DNA from: Liberibacter brunswickensis
GTDB taxonomy: Bacteria; Pseudomonadota; Alphaproteobacteria; Rhizobiales; Rhizobiaceae
DNA length: 40,299 nt
Direction: 5' to 3'
Assembly (NCBI RefSeq): GCF_036858155.1
Contig: NZ_JAAEJX010000012.1
Location: 1-40,299 of the forward strand
Part shown: one piece after another, positions 25,919-34,773 of the stretch
Numbering within the stretch: the first letter of the stretch is position 1
How the letters are laid out: the number at the start of each line of letters is the position of its first letter
Notes under the pieces: model-generated
Database searches by the model: none
Seen by the model: only the letters and a program-made list of their open reading frames with translations
Told to the model about the DNA's origin: nothing
Program-made: the position numbers and the translations under genes

Positions 25919-27151
25919 TTATTTTCTGAACATTCTCTTACCTTCTACTGAAAAAACGCAGATAAAGCATAGTATTGTTATTATAAAAAATCCGATAGTT
26001 ATAGGATAAGTTGTGCCATTAAACGATTGTCCTATTATTATTCCTATAATTGTACATATTATTGTATTAGTAAATCCAAATACAGATGATGCTGTCCCGG
26101 CTAAATGTGAAAATGGTTCCATAGATATACTACTAAAATTACAATTTATTAATCCAAATTGAAAATATGTTAAAAAGAAAAGTATTATGAATGCTAAGAG
26201 ATTTATATGATTTGAAGTATTGATTTGTATTAAAAGCCATAATCCTGTAATTATAAGAAGAACAAGTAAAGAATAATGTGATACTATCCTCACGCTAAAC
26301 TTTTCAATTAAGTGAGAGTTAGCAAAAGAGGCAAAAGAAATGGCAATTCCACCAATGGCAAAGGCTATAGGAAATAAATTACCCAAATTATAGATTTCTC
26401 CATATATTTGTTGTGAAGAATTTACAAATCCTAATATTGCTCCCATAATTAAGCTATTAGCAATATTATATAATGTAGAAACGCGATTTTTTAATATAAG
26501 AGAAAAGCTATGAAAAATAAGAGATAAATTTAAAGGTCGTACGTCGTGAGGAGTTAACGTCTCTGGGAAACGTATGTAATACCAAAGAGTTATGAAAGCA
26601 GTGACTACCCCCATACAAATAAAAACACCCATCCAATGACCTGATAAAAAAATTGTGGCTTGTCCTATACCAGGTGCTAATATTGGCATAATCATAAAGA
26701 TCATTATAGCTATAGATAAGACTTTTGCCATCTCAGATCCATCATAAACATCACGAATAATTGAAATAGTAATAATACGTGGAGCAGCTCCTCCTATTCC
26801 TTGAATAAAACGCATAAAAAGCATTCCAGAAAATGAATCGATAACCACTATGACTAATGTAGAGATTATATATATAATTAATCCTATCATCATAACAACT
26901 TTGCGACCAAAACGATCTGATAAAGGTCCGTAAAAAATTTGAGCTATTCCATAACCTATAAGATAAAAGGATATTAAGTGTTGTCTATAGTTTTCATTAC
27001 TTAGTTTTAAAAAACTACTAATTTGAGATAGGCATGGAAGTATTATATCTATTCCTAGAGAATTAATACCCATCAACATTGCTATAACTATTACAAATTC
27101 ATTATGACTAATATTTGCATTTTGTAATTTTGGGGGAAGTTGGTGTTTCAC
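25919..27151 (-). CDS. Bcr/CflA-type multidrug exporter, major facilitator superfamily
   Basis: This is a predicted proton-driven 12-helix inner-membrane exporter of 410 residues. The first helices read EFVIVIAMLMGINSLGIDII. The loop 2-3 signature is GPLSDRFGRKVV, and helix 4 carries MRFIQGIGGAAPRIITISII followed by RDVYDG, a pattern typical of the drug:H+ antiporter-1 Bcr/CflA subfamily. A cytoplasmic loop near 190-215 separates two six-helix halves. The start is GTG. Its substrate cannot be read from sequence; family members export drugs such as bicyclomycin or small peptides and cysteine. It precedes grxD's 3' end on the same strand and is separated by its own upstream region. Confidence 0.9.
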   Translation of the reverse strand: MKHQLPPKLQNANISHNEFVIVIAMLMGINSLGIDIILPCLSQISSFLKLSNENYRQHLISFYLIGYGIAQIFYGPLSDRFGRKVVMMIGLIIYIISTLVIVVIDSFSGMLFMRFIQGIGGAAPRIITISIIRDVYDGSEMAKVLSIAIMIFMIMPILAPGIGQATIFLSGHWMGVFICMGVVTAFITLWYYIRFPETLTPHDVRPLNLSLIFHSFSLILKNRVSTLYNIANSLIMGAILGFVNSSQQIYGEIYNLGNLFPIAFAIGGIAISFASFANSHLIEKFSVRIVSHYSLLVLLIITGLWLLIQINTSNHINLLAFIILFFLTYFQFGLINCNFSSISMEPFSHLAGTASSVFGFTNTIICTIIGIIIGQSFNGTTYPITIGFFIITILCFICVFSVEGKRMFRK

Positions 27152-27237
27152 CGCACTATTCTTTCATAATTGATAGAAGTACTTAGAATATTACATCTAT
27201 TTGTAATATTTTTTACCTATTATTTTATTAATATTTC

Positions 27238-27564
27238 TTATATTCTATTTACACTTAAGATTTTGTGAAGTTCTCCAGATTCAAACATTTCACATACTAT
27301 ATCACAACCTCCAATAAAATTACCTTTTACATATAGTTGAGGAATAGTAGGCCAATTTGAATATTCTTTTATGCCTTGTCTTAATTTTTCATCTACAAGC
27401 ACGTCTATTCCTTTATAAGATGTATTAAAGCTATCGAGAATTGCCACTACTTTTCCAGAAAAGCCGCAACGTGGGAATTCAGGTGTACCTTTCATAAATA
27501 AAACAATATCATTTTCTTTGATTTCATTTTGAATCATTTTATTGCTATCTAAAATATTATTCAT
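27238..27564 (-). CDS. grxD: monothiol glutaredoxin, CGFS type
   Basis: This is a Grx4-type glutaredoxin that binds a [2Fe-2S] cluster with glutathione and works with BolA proteins in Fe-S trafficking. It shows VLFMKGTPEFPRCGFSGKVV with the CGFS active site, VDEKLRQGIKEYSNWPTIPQ (the WPTIPQLY cis-proline region) and GGCDIVCEM for glutathione binding. I chose the ATG at 27564 (108 residues), with GGAG 10 bases upstream, over an in-frame TTG at 27600 that adds 12 non-conserved residues. It is the last gene of the purL-bolA-grxD run, and the bolA neighbour supports a joint Fe-S role. Confidence 0.95.
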   Translation of the reverse strand: MNNILDSNKMIQNEIKENDIVLFMKGTPEFPRCGFSGKVVAILDSFNTSYKGIDVLVDEKLRQGIKEYSNWPTIPQLYVKGNFIGGCDIVCEMFESGELHKILSVNRI

Positions 27565-27631
27565 ATTCCTTGTACTCCGTTTTATTACTATAGAATCCAA
27601 CTAAATTTTTATTCCTAAATAAAACAATATT

Positions 27632-27883
27632 CTATTGATCTGAATTATGATTATTTGGAACTGATGTTTTAATGGAAAGAGCATGAAGATCATTCCCCAT
27701 TTTCTTTCCTAAAGCAGCATATACCATTTGGTGTTGTTGTATGCGACTTTTGCCACGAAACTCTTCGGAAATAATTTCTGCAGCGTAATGATTGCCATTT
27801 CCTGTTAGATCTTTGATAATAACAACGGATTTAGGTATTTCTTTTTTAATAAATTTTTCTATTTCTTGTGGATCCATCGACAT
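27632..27883 (-). CDS. bolA: BolA-family protein
   Basis: This is a partner of monothiol glutaredoxins in Fe-S cluster handling and redox signalling. The 83-residue product has the BolA fold signature: VVIIKDLTGNGNHYAAEIIS followed by EEFRGKSRIQQHQMVYAALG and then LHALSIKTSVP, with the conserved His in RIQQHQMVY. It is the short BolA2/YrbA-like type. AGAGGTG lies 5 bases before the ATG. The spacing to purL upstream (24 bases) and to grxD downstream (67 bases) suggests one transcript. Confidence 0.93.
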   Translation of the reverse strand: MSMDPQEIEKFIKKEIPKSVVIIKDLTGNGNHYAAEIISEEFRGKSRIQQHQMVYAALGKKMGNDLHALSIKTSVPNNHNSDQ

Positions 27884-27907
27884 TTTTCACCTCTTATATT
27901 TAAGGAT

Positions 27908-30121
27908 TTAAACAGTTGATTCATTCATAAATTCGGGAAACCAAGATTCATATTTTGTTTGTAATGTTTCAACAGATATATTGAGTATTTTATGAATATA
28001 TAAAAAAGCATCACTTGATACTTTCCCTAAGTATCGAAAAGGAATTTTGTTATTATTAGCATTTGAAATTACTGAATCCTTAATTTCTGGGGGAATGCAT
28101 ATTACATAACGTCCTTGATCTTCTCCAAAGAGAAAAGGTATTGGATCTTTTTCTGTAGGCAACATAATATTCATTCCTTTTTTAGAGAATATTGCCATCT
28201 CTGCCAGAGCAATTAATAGTCCTCCCGTAGATATATCATGGCATGCTGTTATAATATTTGAATTAATCATGGAAAGAACAAAATTTCCGTGACATTTTTC
28301 TAATTGACAATCAACTTTTGGAGGAGGTCCTATATCACAAGAAGCACATTCAAGGCTATACATCGAACAATCAAGATGATTACCATCATTGCCGATCATA
28401 AAGATAAGATCATTTTCACGAGCACTTCCAATTCTCGTCATCAGTGATAAATCAGGAATAATTCCAACTCCAGCTATGGTTGGGGTAGGGAATATAGATT
28501 TTCCGTTTGTTTCATTATAAAAAGATACATTACCTGAAACTATTGGCATCTCTAATATTTGACAAGCTTCTCTCATACCTTTGATAGAATGCACAAATTG
28601 CCCCATTATTTCTTCTTTTTCAGGATTTCCAAAGTTAAGATTATCAGTTATAGCTAGTGGTTTTGCTCCAGTTGCTATAATATTTCGCCAACATTCAGCA
28701 ACTGCCTGTTTTGTTCCTTCAAAAGGATCTGCTTTCACATAACGTGGTGTTACATCAGAAGAAAAAGCAAGAGCTTTAGTTTCGTGTCCTTCTACGCGTA
28801 TGACTCCAGCATCTCCGCCTGGAAACTGTATAGAATTTCCTTGAATAATTGTATCGTATTGTTCATATACCCATCTTCTTGAAGATAGATTAGGAGAAGA
28901 CAAAAGTTTGAGAAGACTACAAGTATAGTCTTCCTTAGAATAAAGTAGTGTTGGATCAGAAGGTGGAATACTAATAGGTTCACACCATATTCTATCATAT
29001 TCTGGTGATTTATCGCTTAAAGCTTTGATAGGAAGACTTGCAACTTCTTCATTACGATGAAAAACTCGAAATATCATGTCATCGGTTGTTGTACCAATAA
29101 TTGAGTAATCAAGTCCCCATTTATTTAAAATATCATTTGCTTCCTTTTCCTTTTTAGGATTTAGAATCATTAGCATACGCTCTTGACTCTCTGAAAGCAT
29201 CATTTCATAAGCAGTCATTCCTTCTTCGCGTATTGGTACTTTATCAAGATCAAGTTTAATACCAAGATTTCCTTGACTTCCCATTTCTACTGCGGAGCAT
29301 GTTAGTCCTGCTGCTCCCATATCTTGAATTGCGACTACAGCGTTTGTTTTCATTAGTTCTAGACATGCTTCTAATAAACATTTTCCTGTAAATGGATCAC
29401 CTACTTGAACGGTAGGACGCTTTTCATTAATATTTTCTCCAAATTCTTCTGAAGCCATTGAAGCACCACCTATTCCATCACGACCGGTTTTAGCTCCTAA
29501 ATAGACGATAGGTAGACCTATACCTTTGGCTTTTGAAGAGAAAATTGCATCAGTTTTAGCAAGTCCAGCAGCAAAGGTATTAACTATAATGTTATCATTA
29601 TAACAAGGAAGGAATTCAACTTCTCCTCCTACTGTTGGAACACCAAAAGAATTACTATATCCTGCTATACCTTCTACTACTCCAGATAACAACTGTTTTG
29701 TTTTATGATGATGAATAGAACCAAATCTCAATGAATTCATAGCAGCAACTGGTCGTGCACCCATTGTAAAAATATCACGTAGAATTCCTCCTACACCTGT
29801 TGCAGCTCCTTGATATGGCTCAATATAAGAGGGATGATTATGGCTTTCCATTTTGAAAACAATACAATCACCATCTCCTATATCAACAACGCCAGCATTT
29901 TCTCCAGGACCTTGGATAACATGTTTTCCAGTAGTAGGTAGGGTTTTTAGCCATTTCTTTGAAGATTTATAGGAACAGTGTTCATTCCACATTGCTGATA
30001 TAATGCCTATCTCTGTCAATGTTGGTTGTCTTTTGAGAATATGTAATATTATATCATATTCATTTTTTTTAAGACCATGTACAGCAAAAATTTTAGGTAT
30101 AAGATTAGATTCAGTAGGCAT
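27908..30121 (-). CDS. purL: phosphoribosylformylglycinamidine synthase subunit PurL
   Basis: This is the synthetase subunit of the PurL-PurQ-PurS complex, converting FGAR to FGAM with ATP and glutamine-derived ammonia. At 737 residues it is the small PurL type, consistent with separate purQ and purS genes nearby. It shows HCSYKSSKKWLKTLP, GPGENAGVVDIGDGDC, FKMESHNHPSYIEPYQGAAT, GVGGILRDIFTMGARPVA, GDPFTGKCLLEACLELM, QDMGAAGLTCSAVEMGSQ and ACHDISTGGLLIALAEM in the expected order. The start is ATG with little ribosome-site sequence upstream. A 333-base gene-free gap separates it from purQ, which is unusual for subunits of one complex. Confidence 0.98.
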   Translation of the reverse strand: MPTESNLIPKIFAVHGLKKNEYDIILHILKRQPTLTEIGIISAMWNEHCSYKSSKKWLKTLPTTGKHVIQGPGENAGVVDIGDGDCIVFKMESHNHPSYIEPYQGAATGVGGILRDIFTMGARPVAAMNSLRFGSIHHHKTKQLLSGVVEGIAGYSNSFGVPTVGGEVEFLPCYNDNIIVNTFAAGLAKTDAIFSSKAKGIGLPIVYLGAKTGRDGIGGASMASEEFGENINEKRPTVQVGDPFTGKCLLEACLELMKTNAVVAIQDMGAAGLTCSAVEMGSQGNLGIKLDLDKVPIREEGMTAYEMMLSESQERMLMILNPKKEKEANDILNKWGLDYSIIGTTTDDMIFRVFHRNEEVASLPIKALSDKSPEYDRIWCEPISIPPSDPTLLYSKEDYTCSLLKLLSSPNLSSRRWVYEQYDTIIQGNSIQFPGGDAGVIRVEGHETKALAFSSDVTPRYVKADPFEGTKQAVAECWRNIIATGAKPLAITDNLNFGNPEKEEIMGQFVHSIKGMREACQILEMPIVSGNVSFYNETNGKSIFPTPTIAGVGIIPDLSLMTRIGSARENDLIFMIGNDGNHLDCSMYSLECASCDIGPPPKVDCQLEKCHGNFVLSMINSNIITACHDISTGGLLIALAEMAIFSKKGMNIMLPTEKDPIPFLFGEDQGRYVICIPPEIKDSVISNANNNKIPFRYLGKVSSDAFLYIHKILNISVETLQTKYESWFPEFMNESTV

Positions 30122-30454
30122 TAGTTGTTACGCAATCTTGATTAAAAATTAAAATAATTTAAATTACAGCGACGATAACTTATATTTTGTAAATTTAAAA
30201 TTTTTATCACGTGTACTAAACTAATTAGATAGTGCACATATGTTATGTAAGGCAACATCTCTCTATATACAATAGGTTTATAATATATAATAAGAGACAG
30301 GTAAACATAATCTTCGTTCTATAAAAAAAGCAAACTTAGGAATAGATTTTTCACTACCATATTCTGTGTTTCATACAACGTATATAACATTAAAATTTAT
30401 TTTTTATAAATTTATGAATTAATTCACATAATTTATTTTATATATTTTTACCTT
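30122..30454. other. gene-free gap between purQ and purL
   Basis: This AT-rich gap has no supported gene. A short minus frame with MVVKNLFLSLLFL looks like a signal peptide but has no ribosome site and stops at once at a T run. The gap may hold an internal promoter for purL-bolA-grxD or the remains of a lost gene. Confidence 0.4.
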
Positions 30455-31114
30455 TTAAGTGATAAGGGATGTAAAAATACCAGTACCATCTTTTCCTCCA
30501 TGGATTTCTTCTATCATGTTTTCTGGATGAGGCATCATTCCTAATACGTTTCCTTGTCGGTTCATAATACCAGCTATGTTGTTTAGTGATCCATTGGGAT
30601 TTGTTTTGGATGCATAGCGAAATACAACTTGATTATTTTTTTCTATTTCATCTAATGCTTTTGCATCTATGAAATAATTTCCATCGTGATGGGCAACTGG
30701 AAGTTTAATAACTTCGTTCATTTTATAAGACTTGGTAAATTCCGTGTTAGAATTAGAAACTTCTATTAATATTTGTTTACAAATAAATTTCAATGAAGAA
30801 TTACGCATAAGGATTCCAGGAAGTAATTTTAATTCTACAAGAATTTGAAATCCATTACATATTCCAAGAACTTTTACTCCTTGTTGTGCTTTTTTCTTTA
30901 CTGCTTGCATAACTGGAGTACGTGCAGCTATTGCTCCGCAACGAAGATAATCACCATAAGAAAATCCACCAGGAATAATAATAAGATCTACATCTGGAAT
31001 ATCAATATCATATTGCCAAACTAAAACTGGCGATTGTTTGATTATTTTTTCTATGGCCTTAATCATATCTCTATCGCGATTCAGACCAGGAATCTGTACT
31101 ATAGCCGTTCTCAT
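30455..31114 (-). CDS. purQ: phosphoribosylformylglycinamidine synthase subunit PurQ
   Basis: This is the class I glutamine amidotransferase that feeds ammonia to PurL. It opens MRTAIVQIPGLNRDRDM, has the oxyanion region IIIPGGFSYGDYLRCGAIAA, nucleophile Cys in VLGICNGFQILVELKLLPG, and the His/Glu pair in GMMPHPENMIEE near the C-terminus. I place the start at the ATG at 31114 (219 residues), preceded by GGAAA at about 7 bases, and not at the in-frame TTG four codons upstream. It follows purS after a 144-base gap. Confidence 0.96.
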   Translation of the reverse strand: MRTAIVQIPGLNRDRDMIKAIEKIIKQSPVLVWQYDIDIPDVDLIIIPGGFSYGDYLRCGAIAARTPVMQAVKKKAQQGVKVLGICNGFQILVELKLLPGILMRNSSLKFICKQILIEVSNSNTEFTKSYKMNEVIKLPVAHHDGNYFIDAKALDEIEKNNQVVFRYASKTNPNGSLNNIAGIMNRQGNVLGMMPHPENMIEEIHGGKDGTGIFTSLIT

Positions 31115-31258
31115 AGATATTTCCAAAAAGATATGAATAATAATTTATTTAGATTAATAACAATAACATTGTCTATGTTCTAAAAGTGATTGTTTATTAA
31201 TGAAGAATTATTATAGTGATGTTTTTAAATCAAGGAAATTCAATATATTATATTTTGA

Positions 31259-31504
31259 TTATTTTAGGATTTTGATATCGTAGTCTTCGACAACAGGATT
31301 AGCAAGAAGGTTCTCACAGATGGAATTAAGTTCTTTTTTTGCGACATCATAATTTGTTTCATTGATTTCTATGTCAAAGATTTTTCCTTGGCGAATTTTA
31401 TTAATATTATTAAACCCAATGTTCGAAAGGGCGGTTTTTAACGCTTTTCCCTGAGGATCAAGGACATCTTTTTTAAGCTTAACGGTAACGTTTGCTTTTA
31501 TCAT
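31259..31504 (-). CDS. purS: phosphoribosylformylglycinamidine synthase subunit PurS
   Basis: This is the small structural subunit that bridges PurL and PurQ and helps ammonia transfer. The 81-residue product has ANVTVKLKKDVLDPQGKAL and then ALSNIGFNNINKIRQGKIFD, typical of the family, and ends in the LLANPVVEDYDIKIL strand. AAGGAAA precedes the ATG by about 8 bases. It lies 18 bases after purC, so the two are surely cotranscribed. Confidence 0.96.
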   Translation of the reverse strand: MIKANVTVKLKKDVLDPQGKALKTALSNIGFNNINKIRQGKIFDIEINETNYDVAKKELNSICENLLANPVVEDYDIKILK

Positions 31505-31522
31505 AGATATATTTTCCTTTTT

Positions 31523-32287
31523 TTACTTCTTATTTAAAATCAGAGTTGTTTTGAGTGCTGGTTGATTTTTTTTAAATATTCCTAAACGACGAGCAACTTC
31601 AGAGTAGCCTTCTATTAATTTATTACTATTTCTGCTAAAACGTTTTTTATCACATTCTTCTTGTTTGCTAATATCCCACAAGCGACAGCAATCGGGAAAA
31701 ATCTCGTCTGATAGTACTATACGTACGACATCGCTATCAAAAAGACGTCCACATTTAATGCTAAAGTCTACAACTTGAATATTAATTCCTAAAAAAAGAC
31801 CTGTAATAAAATCATTGATACGAAGACTTAAAGATGTTATCTCATCTATTTCAGATTGAGTAGCCCAGTTAAAAGCTGTTATATGTTCTTCAGATACTAA
31901 TGTCTTTTTATATAAGTCGGGTTGATAATAAAACTCAACAATAGGTCTAGGCAGTGATAAACCTTCGGGCATATTTAGTCTTTTAGCCAAAGATCCTGCA
32001 ATAGTATTACGAACAGTTATTATTAGAGGAATCATTTCCACATCACGAATCAACTGTTCTCGCATGTTTATTCTGCGAATAAAGTAATGTGGAATACCAA
32101 TTTTATTGAGTTGCATAAACATGTGTTCAGATATTCTATTGTTCAAAACACCTTTCCCATTTAGTATTGTGCATTGTGAATTATTTTCGACACTATCATC
32201 TTTAAAAAATTGGATAAGAGTGCCAGGTTCAAGTCCTTCATAAACAATTTTGTTTTTTTCTTCATAAATGGGATTTTGTGCTCTCAT
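31523..32287 (-). CDS. purC: phosphoribosylaminoimidazole-succinocarboxamide synthase
   Basis: It ligates aspartate to CAIR in the purine pathway. The 254-residue product follows rhizobial PurC throughout: IVYEGLEPGTLIQFFKDD, GKGVLNNRISEHMF, HYFIRRINMREQLI, VRNTIAGSLAKRLNM, SEEHITAFNWATQSEIDEI, and NDFITGLFLGINIQVVDFSI. Two spots differ from the consensus I recall: DFSIKCGR where DFK(I/L)E is usual, and SDEIFPDCCRLWD where SPD(S/G)(C/S)RLWD is usual. The RLWD core is intact. GAGAGG lies 4-5 bases before the ATG. It is cotranscribed with purS and probably with purB 105 bases upstream. Confidence 0.95.
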   Translation of the reverse strand: MRAQNPIYEEKNKIVYEGLEPGTLIQFFKDDSVENNSQCTILNGKGVLNNRISEHMFMQLNKIGIPHYFIRRINMREQLIRDVEMIPLIITVRNTIAGSLAKRLNMPEGLSLPRPIVEFYYQPDLYKKTLVSEEHITAFNWATQSEIDEITSLSLRINDFITGLFLGINIQVVDFSIKCGRLFDSDVVRIVLSDEIFPDCCRLWDISKQEECDKKRFSRNSNKLIEGYSEVARRLGIFKKNQPALKTTLILNKK

Positions 32288-32392
32288 CCATCCTCTCTTT
32301 CAACCACTAACATAATTTTTTTTTATGCTGAAAGTGATATAAATTTTTTTCGTAAATTAATCAAATCTGTAATTATCGTAAGAATTTTTCCT

Positions 32393-33700
32393 TTAAGATA
32401 TCCGAAAAACACGTTCAAAAATGGTATCTACGTGTTTAGTATGATATTTATAGTCAAATTTATCACATATTTCTTTCTCGGATAATACTTTGCGTATATC
32501 ATTGTCTGCAAGTAATTCATCTAGAAACATGGTTCCATTTTGCCAAACTTTCATGGCATTACGCTGAACTAATTGATATGCTTCTTCTCTTGATATTCCA
32601 ACTTGCGTTAATGCTAAAAGAATACGCTGGGAATAGATTAATCCTCTAAGTTGTTCAGTATTTTTTTTCATGTTATCAGGATAAATAACCAATTCTTCTA
32701 TGATATTTTTTAATCGGTTGAGCGCAAAATCAAGATGTATTGTCGAATCGGGTCCTATGACTCTTTCAACAGAAGAATGTGATATATCTCTTTCATGCCA
32801 AAGAGTTACGTTTTCCATAGCTGGAATAACGTTAGATCGTATTAATCTAGATAATCCTGTTAAATTTTCAGTTAGTATAGGGTTTCGCTTATGAGGCATA
32901 GATGAAGAGCCTTTTTGTCCAGGATGGAAAAACTCTTCTACTTCAAGAATCTCAGTACGTTGAAGATGTCTTATTTCTGTAGCTATTCTTTCTATAGAAG
33001 AAGCAACAACCCCTAGTATTGAAAAATACATAGCATGTCTATCGCGAGCAATAATTTGTGAAGATATAGTATCTTCTTTCAAACCCATAGCTTTTGCAAC
33101 ATGTTGTTCAACATATGGTGGTATGTTTGAAAATGTACCAACAGATCCGGAAATAGCGCATATCGCTATTTCTTCTCGAGCCATAATAAGTCGCTTGCGA
33201 GAACGAGAAAATTCTGCATAGGCCATTGCTAATTTTAGACCAAATGTCGTAGGTTCTGCATGTATTCCATGAGATCTTCCTATGGTTATTGTATGTTTAT
33301 GTTCGAAAGCACGTTTTTTTAAGCTATCTAGTAATTGATCGATATCTTCTAATAGAATATCGGTAGATCTCATCAATTGGATACTAAAGCATGTATCAAG
33401 GATATCTGATGAAGTCATGCCTTGGTGAATAAAACGTGCATCTGGACCTATTATTTCAGCAAGATGTGTCAAAAAAGCTATTACATCATGTTTGATTATT
33501 TCCTCAAGCTTAGCAATTCGATCTACATTAAAAACTGCATTTCTTCCTTTTTCCCAAATATTTTTGGCTGCTTCTTTTGGAATAATGCCGAGTTTAGCTA
33601 AGGCATCACAAGCGTGTGCTTCTATTTCAAACCATATTCTAAATTTTGTTTCAGGGGACCATAAATTGGTCATTTTAGTTCTGGAATAACGAGAAATCAT
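32393..33700 (-). CDS. purB: adenylosuccinate lyase
   Basis: It cleaves SAICAR and adenylosuccinate, releasing fumarate, at two points of purine synthesis. The 435-residue product has the fumarase/aspartase superfamily regions: MTSSDILDTCFSIQLM, TIGRSHGIHAEPTTFGLKLA (with the catalytic His in GRSHGIHAEP), and the signature GSSSMPHKRNPI with the catalytic serine loop. YSQRILLALTQVGISREEAY near the C-terminus is also typical. It heads the purine gene run on this strand. A 240-base gap separates it from rpe upstream. Confidence 0.97.
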   Translation of the reverse strand: MISRYSRTKMTNLWSPETKFRIWFEIEAHACDALAKLGIIPKEAAKNIWEKGRNAVFNVDRIAKLEEIIKHDVIAFLTHLAEIIGPDARFIHQGMTSSDILDTCFSIQLMRSTDILLEDIDQLLDSLKKRAFEHKHTITIGRSHGIHAEPTTFGLKLAMAYAEFSRSRKRLIMAREEIAICAISGSVGTFSNIPPYVEQHVAKAMGLKEDTISSQIIARDRHAMYFSILGVVASSIERIATEIRHLQRTEILEVEEFFHPGQKGSSSMPHKRNPILTENLTGLSRLIRSNVIPAMENVTLWHERDISHSSVERVIGPDSTIHLDFALNRLKNIIEELVIYPDNMKKNTEQLRGLIYSQRILLALTQVGISREEAYQLVQRNAMKVWQNGTMFLDELLADNDIRKVLSEKEICDKFDYKYHTKHVDTIFERVFRIS

Positions 33701-33940
33701 ATTTTAAACCAATTAAATTATAACCAAACCATTCGTAAATTTCATAAAAATATAAAAGGCATGTAGTTTTTTTGAAACCATACAAATATTAATGATTTAG
33801 TAGATGGATAAATTTATCGTATTAATTAAATCATACGAAGGGATGTTAACATACAAAATATCAAATTTAATAAGTATGCTTTTTGCTATTACCAACTAAT
33901 GGGAAATAAATCTTATTTAAGAATAGAAATAATCTATCCA

Positions 33941-34615
33941 TTAATCAATTGTTAATGCAGATTTTTTAAATTCATTTAAACGCTCTTCATAAGATATTTC
34001 TCCTTTTTGATTAAAAAAAGATGATCCTGTTACAAAAAAATTAGCTCCTGCTTGTGCTAAATACTTAATGTTTTTAGATGTAACTCCTCCGTCAACCTCG
34101 AGAGAAATAGGGCGTTTACCAATCAAGGACTTCGCTTGTCTAATTTTTGGTATTGTAGATTCAATGAGTTTTTGTCCGCCAAACCCAGGATTAACCGTCA
34201 TGATTAAAATCATATCAATTTCATCTATATAATTATTAAGTATTGAAATTGGTGTTTCAGGATTTACTGCTACTCCTCCTTTTTTACCCATTGAATGTAT
34301 AATTTCTAACGAACGCCGTATATTAGGGGAAGATTCTGCATGAAAAGTTATTATGTCACATCCAGAATTTGCAAAAAATTTTATATGATAGTCAATAGAT
34401 GATACCATCAAATGACAATCAAATAAAGCATTGCTGTAAGATCTCAATGACTTAATTACATCTGCTCCAAAAGAAATATTAGGAACAAAGCAACCATCCA
34501 TAACATCAAAGTGAATCTGCCTAGCACCTGCTTTGGTTATATCAGAAATCTCTTCACCTAAACGAGAGAAATCTGCTGCAAGAATAGATGGTACTATCTG
34601 AATCGATGAAATCAC
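33941..34615 (-). CDS. rpe: ribulose-phosphate 3-epimerase
   Basis: It interconverts ribulose 5-phosphate and xylulose 5-phosphate in the pentose phosphate pathway, which also feeds ribose to purine synthesis. The product has IVPSILAADFSRLGEEI, HFDVMDGCFVPNISFGADVI with the metal-binding His and Asp, DCHLMVSSID, TFHAESS, MTVNPGFGGQKLI and SLEVDGGVTSKNI, then FVTGSSFF. I choose the GTG at 34615 (224 residues). It overlaps the stop of a small upstream gene in TAGTG, and the resulting N-terminus MISSIQIVPSIL fits the family. An in-frame TTG at 34645 would add ten residues but has no ribosome site. Confidence 0.95.
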   Translation of the reverse strand: MISSIQIVPSILAADFSRLGEEISDITKAGARQIHFDVMDGCFVPNISFGADVIKSLRSYSNALFDCHLMVSSIDYHIKFFANSGCDIITFHAESSPNIRRSLEIIHSMGKKGGVAVNPETPISILNNYIDEIDMILIMTVNPGFGGQKLIESTIPKIRQAKSLIGKRPISLEVDGGVTSKNIKYLAQAGANFFVTGSSFFNQKGEISYEERLNEFKKSALTID

Positions 34616-34773
34616 TATGAAAAAAATTTTCCAATCACATTCCAAAGTACAAGTACAACCCCGATTGTGACATAAAAATATATAATCTTACAATAATTAG
34701 TCTTTATCTTAGAAGAATAAATTTTATCATACTCTGGATTGTATTGTTGTACTGTACGTTTTAATCTAAACAT
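34615..34773 (-). CDS. small membrane protein overlapping the rpe start
   Basis: This 52-codon gene begins with ATG at 34773 behind AAAGGA at 6 bases, the best ribosome site in the neighbourhood. It encodes a basic N-terminus (MFRLKRTVQQYNPEYDKIYS), then one hydrophobic helix (IIYFYVTIGVVLVLWNVIG), and ends KFFS. Its TAG stop shares a G with the GTG of rpe (TAGTG), so rpe is probably translated by coupling. I do not recognise a family. The clean ribosome site, the positive-inside single span and the coupling argue that it is real; function unknown. Confidence 0.65.
   Translation of the reverse strand: MFRLKRTVQQYNPEYDKIYSSKIKTNYCKIIYFYVTIGVVLVLWNVIGKFFS

Noticed and set aside
30350..30440. 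Short minus frame MVVKNLFLSLLFL resembling a signal peptide between purQ and purL
   Set aside because: No Shine-Dalgarno, immediate stop, and no lipobox or plausible mature part in any frame.
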